DNA of 64,000 nucleotides from JACVRX01 sp963831385 (GCA_963831385.1 CAWHPW010000012.1:186001-250000); one strand, 5' to 3'; shown: positions 44,035 to 51,833, counted from the first letter of the stretch. Program-made: numbers and translations. Notes: generated from the letters alone by a model not told the origin.

Positions 44035-44634
44035 GTGTTAGAGGACCGGCTGCCTACCCGTCCGCTCGTCTCTCGCGCTGTTCGTCTGCTGTCGCAACCG
44101 CGTCGCAGTGCCGCTGACAGCGCCCTGGTCACCGGTGTCGCGTTGCGGCTCGCTGCGCTCGACAGCGACAGCGAGACTGCCGAGAAGCTGGTTGCCGCTT
44201 CGGAACAGGTGATCGTCGGAGTCGCTGGCCTGGTCGGTGAACCCGCACCGCAAGGCGACTGGAGCGACACAGTCGAGGCGCTGGCGCTGATGATCGCCGG
44301 CCGGCCACTGCAGCGGCGCCACCTGATGGCGTCCCGGTCGGCGCTCGGTTCTGCGGACAAGGTCCTCGACCTGTCCGACCGGTTGCGCCGGACGGCCGAG
44401 GAGGACGTCGACCGCGACGACCTCGGTCGGGCCCTGGCAATGGCCGTCACCGGTCCGGCCGAAATGGTGGAAGCGCTGATCGAGCGTGAGCAGGTCGCCC
44501 GGGAGCGCACCGACCCCGGCGCCCGTCCGGTCGAGCCGCGCCTGCCTGGGCCTGGGCCGCGCGGCAGCCGGCCGGCTCCCGGTGAGCGCGGCGTGTCGTT
44601 GCGTGCTGTCGACGGTGGGCTGCCGCGGCCCTGA
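44035..44634 (+). CDS. Hypothetical protein downstream of pruA
   Basis: 199 residues from GTG 44035, 31 bp after pruA, with GAAGGGG before it. It is mostly alpha-helical by composition (many Ala, Leu, Arg, Glu), with blocks 'LVTGVALRLAALDSDSETAE' and 'GRALAMAVTGPAEMVEALIE' and a Pro/Gly/Arg-rich tail from residue 155. No signal peptide, membrane helix or known motif is visible. Codon use matches the neighbours, so it is probably real. It could be part of the proline catabolic unit. Confidence 0.55.
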   Translation: MLEDRLPTRPLVSRAVRLLSQPRRSAADSALVTGVALRLAALDSDSETAEKLVAASEQVIVGVAGLVGEPAPQGDWSDTVEALALMIAGRPLQRRHLMASRSALGSADKVLDLSDRLRRTAEEDVDRDDLGRALAMAVTGPAEMVEALIEREQVARERTDPGARPVEPRLPGPGPRGSRPAPGERGVSLRAVDGGLPRP

Positions 44635-44656
44635 GGGGCTCCTGCGGTCGTCGGAT

Positions 44657-44893
44657 CGGGGGATGCCGGTCGGCCCGTCGGCCGACTTCGTCGGCCTCAA
44701 CGCCCGGCCACCCCGACCGGCATCCCCGACCCGACTCCTGCCCGCCCGTCGGCCGACTTCGTCGGCCTCAACGCCCGGCCACACCCTGACCGGCATCCCC
44801 CGACCCGACTCCTGCCCAGCAACGGTCGGCCGACTTCGTCGGCCTCAACGCCCGGCCACACCCTGACCGGCATCCCCCGACCCGACTCCTGCC
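44657..44893 (-). repeat. Tandem palindromic repeat, three units
   Basis: GTCGGCCGACTTCGTCGGCC occurs at 44677, 44748 and 44825 (spacing 71 and 77 bp), each followed by a shared CCTCAACGCCCGGCCAC and GACCGGCATCCCC stretch. Each unit contains the GGCCGAC-GAA-GTCGGCC hairpin also seen at 32802. The last unit supplies the stop codon and final residues of the O-methyltransferase gene. Confidence 0.88.
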
Positions 44894-45549
44894 TCATCCG
44901 GTTGGCCGGCGGGTTCGCGTTTGATGGCGACGAGGAGACCGTCGCCGACCGGGAGAAGCGCGGCAATCAGGCTGTCGTCGTCGCGGACGGCGCGGCCGAG
45001 TTCCCGGATCGCGACGGTGTCGGGGTCGCGCTGCGCCGGGTCGGCGACGCGGTCGTGCCATAGCGCGTTGTCGAAGGCGACGGCGCCGCCGACTCGCAGC
45101 AGCCGGATGGCTTGCTGGAGGTAATCGTTGTACTCGGCCTTGTCGCCGTCGCAGAACACCAGGTCGTACGCGCCGTCGGTCAGCCGGGGGAGCACGTCCA
45201 TCGCCGCGCCGGTGATCAGGCGGGTGCGGTTGTGGCCGATGCCAGCCTCGCCGAAGGCTTCGCGGGCTAGCCGTTGGTGCTCGGACTCGATGTCGATGCT
45301 GGTCAGCACGCCGTCCTGGCGCATGCCAGCAAGCAGGTACAGTCCCGAGACGCCGGCGCCGGTGCCGACCTCGACGACTGTGCGCGCGTCGATGGCCGCG
45401 GCCAGCATCCGTAGCGCCCGCCCACCACCTGGGCCGATCGGCACGGCACCGACCTCGCGGCCACGCCGGCGGGCCAACGCGATCGCGGAGTCCTCGGTCT
45501 GGTAGTCCTCGGCGTACGCCCACGACTCGGGTGTGATCGTCGCGATGAC
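44845..45549 (-). CDS. O-methyltransferase (Rv1220c type)
   Basis: About 235 residues, a class I SAM-dependent methyltransferase of the CCoAOMT-like group. The SAM-binding 'VVEVGTGAGVSGLYLL', acidic 'GVLTSIDIESEHQRLAREAF' and 'YDLVFCDGDKAEYNDYL' blocks are clear. The start is unsettled: family similarity begins near 45549 ('VIATITPESW'), but no ATG, GTG or TTG lies there in frame. A GAGGAGG ribosome-like site sits just before GTC/ATC codons. The nearest standard start, ATG 45804, lies inside the divergent sigE. The last roughly 18 residues are encoded by the tandem repeat. It is divergent from sigE, as in mycobacteria. Confidence 0.75.
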   Translation of the reverse strand, partial: VIATITPESWAYAEDYQTEDSAIALARRRGREVGAVPIGPGGGRALRMLAAAIDARTVVEVGTGAGVSGLYLLAGMRQDGVLTSIDIESEHQRLAREAFGEAGIGHNRTRLITGAAMDVLPRLTDGAYDLVFCDGDKAEYNDYLQQAIRLLRVGGAVAFDNALWHDRVADPAQRDPDTVAIRELGRAVRDDDSLIAALLPVGDGLLVAIKREPAGQPDEAGVGSGDAGQGVAGR

Positions 45550-45689
45550 GGCCTCCTCGACGCCCGACAGCAGGGTCGCGTGGCAGCCTAACCGGCATTC
45601 GGTGCCCGCATGGGGAACCCACGCAAGGACGTGGCTCGTTGGCCGATCAGGTCGGTCTGGTCGGTCGTGCCCGTGGGCAGAACCTCTCA

Positions 45690-45716
45690 GGGAACACCCG
45701 TGTGGCTGCCACTGTT
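45690..45716 (+). promoter_or_regulatory. Candidate ECF-type promoter of sigE
   Basis: GGGAAC (45690-45695) is followed 18 bp later by GTT (45714-45716), the GGAAC/GTT pattern of SigE-like ECF promoters, about 20 bp before the sigE start. This would fit autoregulation. Confidence 0.45.
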
Positions 45717-45737
45717 GGTCAGGAAAGGGGATGACGG

Positions 45738-46460
45738 GTGAGGATGGGAGCAGTACTCCTGCCCGTGCGCCCAGATGAGGGAGGACTCCAGGTGGCCGAC
45801 GCACCGCGGCCCGGCGGCGGCGAGCCCGACTCGGGCCTGCCCACGCCGCGGGAGGTGCCTGCCCCCGCCGACTGGACGCCGCCGAGCTGGGACGAGGTGG
45901 TCCGCGAGCACTCGGGGCGGGTGTACCGGCTGGCCTACCGGCTGACCGGCAACGTCCACGATGCCGAAGACCTCACCCAGGACGTGTTCGTCCGAGTCTT
46001 CCGTTCGCTCTCCTCGTACACGCCCGGCACGTTCGAGGGTTGGCTGCACCGGATCACCACCAACCTGTTCCTCGACGGCGTCCGGCGAAAGCAGCGGATC
46101 CGTTTCGATGCACTCGCCGACGACGCCGCCGATCGCGTCTCCGGGCGGGAGCCGCCACCGGACCGCGCCGTGGACGAACGCATGCTCGACGGTGACATCC
46201 AAGCGGCGCTCGACCAATTGGCACCCGATTTCCGGGCCGCCGTCGTGCTGTGCGACATCGAAGGCTTGTCGTACGAGGAGATCGCCGCCACCCTCGGCAT
46301 CAAGCTGGGGACCGTGCGCAGCCGCATTCATCGCGGCCGGGCTCAACTTCGGTCCGCGCTCGAACACCGTGCGCCTCGTGCCGGACTCGCCGAAACCCCT
46401 GCCACTGATGCTGCTTCCCGTGCTGCAGCCGAGCCAGCGGCTCGCGAGGAGGCGCCGTGA
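45738..46460 (+). CDS. sigE: ECF RNA polymerase sigma factor SigE
   Basis: 240 residues from GTG 45738; ATG 45744 and GTG 45792 (with GGAGG upstream) are alternatives. Region 2 has 'REHSGRVYRLAYRLTGNVHD' and 'AEDLTQDVFVRVFRSL'. Region 4 has 'FRAAVVLCDIEGLSYEEIAA' and 'LGIKLGTVRSRIHRGRAQLR'. It is the envelope and oxidative stress sigma factor of the Rv1221 type. It is followed with 4-nt overlaps by its anti-sigma factor and an RseB-like protein, then by HtrA and TatB. Confidence 0.93.
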   Translation: MRMGAVLLPVRPDEGGLQVADAPRPGGGEPDSGLPTPREVPAPADWTPPSWDEVVREHSGRVYRLAYRLTGNVHDAEDLTQDVFVRVFRSLSSYTPGTFEGWLHRITTNLFLDGVRRKQRIRFDALADDAADRVSGREPPPDRAVDERMLDGDIQAALDQLAPDFRAAVVLCDIEGLSYEEIAATLGIKLGTVRSRIHRGRAQLRSALEHRAPRAGLAETPATDAASRAAAEPAAREEAP

Positions 46461-47023
46461 AGCACCTGGGGATTCAGGTGAGCGCGCTGGTCGACGATCA
46501 GCTCTCGCATGACGAGCGTGACCGCGCCCTCGCTCATGTCACCCGCTGCGAGCAATGCCGCGTCGAGATGGAGCAGGAGCGGGCGACCAAGGCAGCACTG
46601 CGCCGGCTGCTGCCCGTCGAGCCACCGGCCGAATTGGTGAAGGCCTTGCGGGCCATGGCCGAAACCGGAGGTCCACTGCCGCCGCAGCGGCGCCCCTTTC
46701 CCGGTCCAGCGACACCCGCAGTCGGCTGGCGGCCCCGTGAGGTGGCCCCCCGCACCGGCCGGCCAATCAACGTCCAAGGCTCCCGGCGTCCTGCGGTAAC
46801 CCCTCCGGCGCATCGGAGCCGCCTTCAACTCGCCGCAGCCGGCGCGCTGTCCGCAGGTGCGCTGACGCTGCTGCTGGCCACCCTGGGTGCCCCCACGACA
46901 GCCGCGCCCGCCGCCGTTGTCCCGCCCATGCAGACCTTCGCCCTCGAACATGCGAAGTCGACCGGCGCCTTGCCGTTCGTCGAACCGGCGGCACTACTGG
47001 TTCCCTTGGGTGCCGGTCCGTGA
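46457..47023 (+). CDS. rseA: Zinc-associated anti-sigma factor RseA-like
   Basis: 188 residues from GTG 46457, overlapping sigE (GTGA). The zinc anti-sigma motif 'HVTRCEQC' (HxxxCxxC) near residue 27 follows the opening 'LGIQVSALVDDQLSHDER'. One membrane-helix-like segment lies near residues 123-145, with a short presumed extracytoplasmic tail. It binds SigE until stress releases it. The membrane helix is a feature of many but not all RseA homologues. Confidence 0.87.
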   Translation: MKHLGIQVSALVDDQLSHDERDRALAHVTRCEQCRVEMEQERATKAALRRLLPVEPPAELVKALRAMAETGGPLPPQRRPFPGPATPAVGWRPREVAPRTGRPINVQGSRRPAVTPPAHRSRLQLAAAGALSAGALTLLLATLGAPTTAAPAAVVPPMQTFALEHAKSTGALPFVEPAALLVPLGAGP

Positions 47024-48090
47024 TCGGATCCTTGGCGCTACATCGCCGAGGCCCTGTTCCGCTAACGGTGCTGGCTGTGCCGGTGATCGCCGTTCCCGTC
47101 TTCGTCGGTTCGTTGGCGATGTCCTTGCCGGCATCGGCCGTGGAGGCCGGTGACGAGCTCAGCGCGGTGAGGTTGTTGCACCGGGCCATGGAGGCATCGG
47201 ATTCTGTTTCTTATAGCGGAACCCAGTACGTGGCGGCCTGGTCGTCGATGGACAGCGGCGATTCGACCAGCGCGATCGTCGACGTCGTCCACCGAGCCGG
47301 TGGGTTGACCGACGTCCGCGTGCATGGTGCCGGAACTCTCCCGGTGGTTGACGAGCACAGCAGTGCTGCGTGGCTTGCCGATGGCAGCGGTCCAGTTGCG
47401 CTGATCGCCCGGGCCTACGACGTGGCCGTTGTCGGTGTCGGCTCCGTCGCGGGCCGGCAAACCTACGTGGTAGAGGCGCGTCGGCCCGACGGCACGGCTG
47501 CAGCACGGTTGTGGCTGGATGCCGAGTTGGCCTTGCCGCTTCGCCGCGAGGTCTACAACGAGGACGGCACGACCCGCGCGGCCAGCGCGTTCATCGAGCT
47601 CAGTCTCGAGCGCGCTCCCCGCATCATCGGACCTTCGGCTGCAGCGGCGACCGAGGACACGTCGTTGCGGCACCACGACCTTGCCCAGCTGCGGGGGAAC
47701 GGGTGGAGCTGCCCGGACCAATTGGCAGACGGGCTCGTGCTCTACGAAGCGCGACGCGTCGGCGACGCCATCCAACTCAGCTACTCCGATGGTGTCGTCA
47801 CCGTCTCTGTGTTCGAGCAACGGGGAGATCTCGACGAGGAGAAGCTGCACGGGTTCGCGGCCCGAGAGGTCGATGGCGGCGTGGTCTACAGCAGCACCGG
47901 GCCACCTGCACAGTTCACCTGGTCTGTCGGCGACCGGGTGGTGACCGTCGTCGCGGACGCGCCGACGGAAACGATCGACGCCGTCCTGGCGGCGATGCCG
48001 CCAAGGGAGTCCGATCATGAACGCGGGTTCCTCGCCCGCGTCGGCAAGGGTGCCGAGCGTCTGGCCTCGTGGGTCAACCCGTTCGGCTAG
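47020..48090 (+). CDS. MucB/RseB-like periplasmic sensor protein
   Basis: 356 residues from GTG 47020, overlapping the anti-sigma gene (GTGA). An N-terminal signal peptide or anchor (residues 10-40, ending 'LPASA') is followed by an RseB-type lipoprotein-sensing fold: 'AVRLLHRAMEASDSVSYSGT' is the characteristic opening. The C-terminal domain ('FTWSVGDRVVTVVADAPTET') also suits RseB. In proteobacteria RseB protects RseA from cleavage; in this position it probably tunes SigE release. It is followed 27 bp later by htrA. Confidence 0.82.
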   Translation: MIGSLALHRRGPVPLTVLAVPVIAVPVFVGSLAMSLPASAVEAGDELSAVRLLHRAMEASDSVSYSGTQYVAAWSSMDSGDSTSAIVDVVHRAGGLTDVRVHGAGTLPVVDEHSSAAWLADGSGPVALIARAYDVAVVGVGSVAGRQTYVVEARRPDGTAAARLWLDAELALPLRREVYNEDGTTRAASAFIELSLERAPRIIGPSAAAATEDTSLRHHDLAQLRGNGWSCPDQLADGLVLYEARRVGDAIQLSYSDGVVTVSVFEQRGDLDEEKLHGFAAREVDGGVVYSSTGPPAQFTWSVGDRVVTVVADAPTETIDAVLAAMPPRESDHERGFLARVGKGAERLASWVNPFG

Positions 48091-48117
48091 CCCGGCGATA
48101 CGGGGGAGGATGGGCCC

Positions 48118-49329
48118 ATGAGCGGCGACCACGTGGCGCCCGGCACCGGCTGGTCGCGTCCGGCTGAACCGTCCTCCGACCCGTGGGCTCACGTCGGGCC
48201 GGCGCTGGCCTCGCCAGAAGCGGAGCCACCGAGGCATCGTGGGCAGCCGGGCAATTCACCGGCCTCGCGTCCGGGCCTGATGATGATCGCAGCCGCGGGC
48301 ATCGCGTTGGTTGCCGGAGCCATCGGAGCGGTGAGCGGCATGATTGCCGCGGATCGTTTCGACGACGCGACACGCGAGACGGTCACCGTGGTCGGCGCAG
48401 ATCCCGCCGCTCTGACCGAACGGCCGCCGGATTCGGTGGCCGGCGTCGCATCGGCCGTGCTCGCCAGCGTCGTCTCGGTCACCGTCGAACAAGGTTCGGG
48501 CTCCGGATTCGTGATCTCGCCAGACGGCTACATCCTGACGAACAATCACGTCATCGCCTCCGCCGGGAGCGGCGGGATCGAGGTCGGGTTCTTCGACGGG
48601 ACCACGATCTCGGCAGAGATCGTCGGGCAGAGCCCGAACTACGATCTTGCGGTATTGCGCGTCGAACGCGACGACTTGATCCCGGTCCGGCTCGGCGACT
48701 CGGCCGACGTCGTCGTGGGCGATCCCGTCATCGCGATCGGTAGCCCGCTCGGCCTGGAGAGCACGGTCACCAGCGGAATCGTCTCGGCGCTCGATCGCCC
48801 GGTCACGGCCGGCGGAGAAGGCGACATCGCTTTCATCAACGCGCTGCAAACCGATGCGGCGATCAATCCGGGCAATTCCGGCGGTCCGCTGGTCGACGCC
48901 GCCGGGCGTGTGATCGGGGTGAACTCTGCTATTGCCTCTCTCGGTGTCACCGCACCGGGAAGTATCGGGCTCGGCTTCGCGATTCCGATCGACCAGGCCG
49001 CCCGGACCGCGGAGCAGATCATCGCCACAGGCGAGGCGGTGTATCCCATCATGGGCATCCGCCTGGACAACGCGTTTCCTGGGCCGGGAGCGCGAATCGC
49101 GTCCGACGACCCTGGCAGCCCCGCCGTCGAGCCGGATGGGCCAGCCGCGAGTGTGGGCCTGGTATCCGGCGATGTGATCACCGAGATCGAGGGCCGGGTG
49201 ATCGATTCGCTGGAGGAGATGATCGTCGCGCTCCGGGCCCAAGAACCGGGTGACCGCATCACGATCATGGTCGAGCGCGACGGTGAGGCGAGTGAGGTCA
49301 CCTTGGTGCTCGGCTCTGCGGTCGGGTGA
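48118..49329 (+). CDS. htrA: HtrA-family serine protease with PDZ domain
   Basis: 403 residues from ATG 48118 with GGGGGAGGA upstream. An N-terminal cytoplasmic stretch, one membrane helix (about 55-78), a trypsin-like domain with catalytic His144 ('TNNHVI'), Asp176 ('YDLAVL') and Ser254 ('GNSGGPL'), and a C-terminal PDZ domain ('DGPAASVGLVSGDVITEIEG') follow in order. It degrades or refolds misfolded exported proteins and, in mycobacteria, acts in the SigE regulon (Rv1223). Confidence 0.95.
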   Translation: MSGDHVAPGTGWSRPAEPSSDPWAHVGPALASPEAEPPRHRGQPGNSPASRPGLMMIAAAGIALVAGAIGAVSGMIAADRFDDATRETVTVVGADPAALTERPPDSVAGVASAVLASVVSVTVEQGSGSGFVISPDGYILTNNHVIASAGSGGIEVGFFDGTTISAEIVGQSPNYDLAVLRVERDDLIPVRLGDSADVVVGDPVIAIGSPLGLESTVTSGIVSALDRPVTAGGEGDIAFINALQTDAAINPGNSGGPLVDAAGRVIGVNSAIASLGVTAPGSIGLGFAIPIDQAARTAEQIIATGEAVYPIMGIRLDNAFPGPGARIASDDPGSPAVEPDGPAASVGLVSGDVITEIEGRVIDSLEEMIVALRAQEPGDRITIMVERDGEASEVTLVLGSAVG

Positions 49330-49395
49330 GTCGGCCTACCCTGAAGGTGGTCGGCAGCGAATAAGCATCGACAGCAGCGGTGAGGGAGGCTCCAC

Positions 49396-49773
49396 GTGTT
49401 CGGCATCGACGCACCCGAGCTGCTCGTGCTGCTCGTCGTCGGGCTGCTGGTGTTCGGGCCGGAACGGCTGCCGGAGATGGCTCGGCAGGCCGGCTCGTGG
49501 ATGCGTGACCTGCGCCGGATGGTCGCCAATGCGCGGCGGGACCTGTCTGAAGGAATCGGCGTCGATGAGGCTGACCTGCGAAGACTGCAGAATCTCGACC
49601 CGAAGTCCTATGTTCGCCGCAACGTCCTCGATGGGCTCGACCTCGACCTTGGTCTCGACGACAAGGCGCGGCCCAACGGCCGCCCGGCCGAATCCCGCCC
49701 CGCCAACCGGCAGCCGGCGGTGACCCCCGAGTCTGCGCCCGCTGCGGCCCCCTTCGATCCCGACGCCACCTGA
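49396..49773 (+). CDS. tatB: Sec-independent translocase subunit TatB
   Basis: 125 residues from GTG 49396. The N-terminal helix 'LLVLLVVGLLVFGPERLPEM' ends with the TatA/B family FGPxxLP motif. An amphipathic helix and a disordered acidic/Pro-rich tail follow. The short amphipathic helix with 'MARQAGSWMRDLRRMVAN' favours TatB over TatA, and the sigE-htrA-tatB order is the known actinobacterial arrangement (Rv1224). It recruits twin-arginine substrates at the membrane. Confidence 0.93.
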   Translation: MFGIDAPELLVLLVVGLLVFGPERLPEMARQAGSWMRDLRRMVANARRDLSEGIGVDEADLRRLQNLDPKSYVRRNVLDGLDLDLGLDDKARPNGRPAESRPANRQPAVTPESAPAAAPFDPDAT

Positions 49774-49783
49774 TCGTGGCGAA

Positions 49784-49971
49784 GGTCGGGTCGTGGCGAA
49801 GGTCGGGTCGTGAAGATCGCCGTGCGTCCCGATGCGCCCGACTCAGCCCGCTAGTTCTTCACGACGATCTTCACGACACCACGATGATCGAGACCGTTGC
49901 GTCGTGAAGATCGCCGTGTAGCTCCGTGCGCCCGGCGCAGCGGGCTGATTCTTCACGACGATCTTCACGAC
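49784..49971. repeat. Two-unit palindromic repeat between tatB and mrp
   Basis: Each unit has arms GTCGTGAAGATCG and CGATCTTCACGAC (49807-49819/49865-49877 and 49901-49913/49959-49971), 13 perfect pairs, with similar 45-nt loops. TTCACGACGATCTTCACGAC gives a further internal direct repeat. A short direct repeat, TCGTGGCGAAGGTCGGG, precedes unit 1. It occupies the convergent gap. Confidence 0.85.
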
Positions 49972-50003
49972 ACCTCACGATGGAGCGAGTCGTCGCGGAC
50001 GCG

Positions 50004-51155
50004 TCAGTGAGCGGCAGGGGTGAGGTCGAGCGAAAGACCGGCGAGGCCACGACGGCGATGCGAGAGAGAGCGGGCCGCCTCCGTCAGCGCCTCGGCGGCC
50101 GGTGCCGACGGGTCGGACAGCACGAGCGGGATGCCCGTGTCGCCGCCCTCCCGGAGCCGTAGATCCATCGGCACATCGCCCAACACCGGGATCGACGCCC
50201 CGAGCCGCCGACTCAGACCCGCGGCCACCTGCTTGCCGCCGCCTGCTCCGAACACCTCGATCCGGTGCGACGGACCACAGTGTGGGCAGGGCAGGTAAGA
50301 CATGTTCTCGATCACGCCCGCGACCTGCTGATGGGTCTGGATCGCGATAGAGCCGGCTCGCTCGGCGACCTCCGCAGCGGCCAGCTGCGGCGTCGTGACG
50401 ACCACGATCTCGGCCGACGGCAGCAATTGCGCCAGCGAGATCGCGACATCGCCCGTGCCGGGAGGCAAGTCGAGCAGGAGGATGTCGAGATCGCCCCAGA
50501 ACACGTCGGACAGAAATTGCTGTAGTGCGCGATGCAGCATCGGTCCGCGCCAGGCGACCGGCGCGTCACGGTCGGGCTTGAACATCTCGGTGGAGATCAG
50601 CTTCACGCCGTGTGTCGGCACGGGCATGATCATCCGCTCGACGATGGTTGGGTGGCTGCCCTCGACGCCGAGCATGCGTGGCGCCGAGTGGCCATAGATG
50701 TCGGCGTCGAGAAGGCCGACGCGGACGCCGTCGGCCGCCATCGCCGCGGCCAGGTTCACCGTGACGGTCGATTTGCCGACCCCGCCCTTTCCAGACGCCA
50801 CCGCATAGACGCGGGTGAGCGAACCGGGCTTCGCGAACGGGATCTCGCGTTCGGGTCGTCCGCCGCGAAGCTGCTGGGAGAGGTCAGCCCGCTGCTGATC
50901 GGACATCACGTCCAACGCCACGTCGACGCCGGTTACGCCCCCCAGCGCAGACACTGCACCGGTGACGTCCCGAGTGATCGTGTCGCGAAGTGGACAACCG
51001 GCGACGGTGAGAAACACCTCGACCCGGACCCGTCCGCTATCAGCGACGTTGACCGCCTTGACCATTCCGAGGTCGGTGATCGGGCGCTTGATCTCGGGGT
51101 CGTTGACCGTCGCCAGCGCGGCCATGACCTGCTCGGTCGTCGGGAGGGTGCTCAT
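50004..51155 (-). CDS. mrp: Mrp/NBP35 family iron-sulfur cluster carrier ATPase
   Basis: 383 residues from ATG 51155. An N-terminal MIP18/DUF59 domain (1-90, 'VNDPEIKRPITDLGMV') precedes the ATPase: Walker A 'SGKGGVGKST' (121-130), 'LLDADIYG', 'DLPPGTGDV' and the 'CPHC' cluster-binding pair near residue 290. It carries and transfers Fe-S clusters in the cytoplasm. It corresponds to Rv1229c. It is divergent from marR (43 bp apart). Confidence 0.94.
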   Translation of the reverse strand: MSTLPTTEQVMAALATVNDPEIKRPITDLGMVKAVNVADSGRVRVEVFLTVAGCPLRDTITRDVTGAVSALGGVTGVDVALDVMSDQQRADLSQQLRGGRPEREIPFAKPGSLTRVYAVASGKGGVGKSTVTVNLAAAMAADGVRVGLLDADIYGHSAPRMLGVEGSHPTIVERMIMPVPTHGVKLISTEMFKPDRDAPVAWRGPMLHRALQQFLSDVFWGDLDILLLDLPPGTGDVAISLAQLLPSAEIVVVTTPQLAAAEVAERAGSIAIQTHQQVAGVIENMSYLPCPHCGPSHRIEVFGAGGGKQVAAGLSRRLGASIPVLGDVPMDLRLREGGDTGIPLVLSDPSAPAAEALTEAARSLSHRRRGLAGLSLDLTPAAH

Positions 51156-51198
51156 GTCACGATGCTACGTCCGGCGCTGCTGGCCTACGATCGACGGT

Positions 51199-51645
51199 GT
51201 GTCGACGGAGGTGTCGCCCGAACGGGTCACACCGGAACAGCTCCGGGTGTGGCGGTCGTTCCTGCGAGCCCACGCGGTGATCGTCCGCCGACTCGAGACT
51301 GATCTGATGGATCGCCATGGCATGCCGCTCGCGTGGTACGACGTACTCGCCCGCCTCGTCGAATCCGATGGGCACCGGTTGCGGATGAGCGACTTGGCCG
51401 ACCGGGTGATGCTGTCTCCCAGCGGGCTGACCCGGCTGGTCGACCGCCTGGTCGAGGCCGGATTGATCTGCCGGGAGCCGTCGGAGAGCGACGCTCGCGG
51501 CTCCTATGCCGTGCTGACCGACGAGGGTTACGAGCGCCTACGCGCAGCCACCGGAACGCATCTGCGCGGCATCCGCGACCACGTCCTGTCGCGATTTACC
51601 GACGAGGAGCTCGACGAGATCGCTGCCTACCTCGCCCGCCTGTAG
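51199..51645 (+). CDS. MarR family transcriptional regulator
   Basis: 148 residues from GTG 51199, which starts at the normal family N-terminus; the frame runs open upstream through mrp antisense. The winged helix spans about residues 35-110: 'LAWYDVLARLVESDGHRLRM' , 'DLADRVMLSPSGLTRLVDRL' and 'DARGSYAVLTDEGYERL' are the classic MarR recognition-helix and wing blocks. It probably represses a nearby gene and responds to a small molecule. Its target is unknown, but the divergent mrp is close enough to share an operator. Confidence 0.9.
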   Translation: MSTEVSPERVTPEQLRVWRSFLRAHAVIVRRLETDLMDRHGMPLAWYDVLARLVESDGHRLRMSDLADRVMLSPSGLTRLVDRLVEAGLICREPSESDARGSYAVLTDEGYERLRAATGTHLRGIRDHVLSRFTDEELDEIAAYLARL

Positions 51646-51650
51646 AACCC

Positions 51651-51766
51651 ACGCTGTGGTGAGACCTGGGGCCGCGGAAGCGGGCGTCCGCGAGAGCGAT
51701 CTGTGGCATGCATCACCGCCACAGATCGCGGAGCCCGCGGAGCGGCCCCAGGTCTCACCACAGCGT
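51651..51766 (+). repeat. Nested-stem element, copy C (25-bp outer stem)
   Basis: Outer stem: 51651-51675 with 51742-51766, 25 perfect pairs. Then GGAA, GCGGGC/GCCCGC, a GTCCGCGAGA joint, inner stem GCGATCTGTGGC (51696-51707) with GCCACAGATCGC (51718-51729), and loop ATGCATCACC. Its joints match copies A and B, but outer and inner stems have different yet complementary bases. It lies 5 bp after the marR stop and before the convergent ykoC. Confidence 0.9.
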
Positions 51767-51775
51767 CGCCCGGCA

Positions 51776-51810
51776 TCGCCCCACCGAATCGCGGCGCCCG
51801 CGGAGCATCC
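51776..51810 (+). repeat. Half-copy of the nested-stem element
   Basis: The segment contains CGAATCGCGG, GCCCGCGGAGCATCC, matching the right half of copies A and B (GCATCC rather than copy C's outer stem). The left half is missing, so the element cannot fold completely. It looks like a decayed copy next to copy C. Confidence 0.5.
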
Positions 51811-51833
51811 ACCATCCTCCCGACCATGCCGGT

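Noticed and set aside
44657..44893. CRISPR array
   Set aside because: Units are about 70-77 bp apart and nearly identical throughout, without unique spacers, and no cas genes are present.
49784..49971. Insertion sequence remnant
   Set aside because: No transposase frame and no terminal repeats around a coding region; only two hairpin units.
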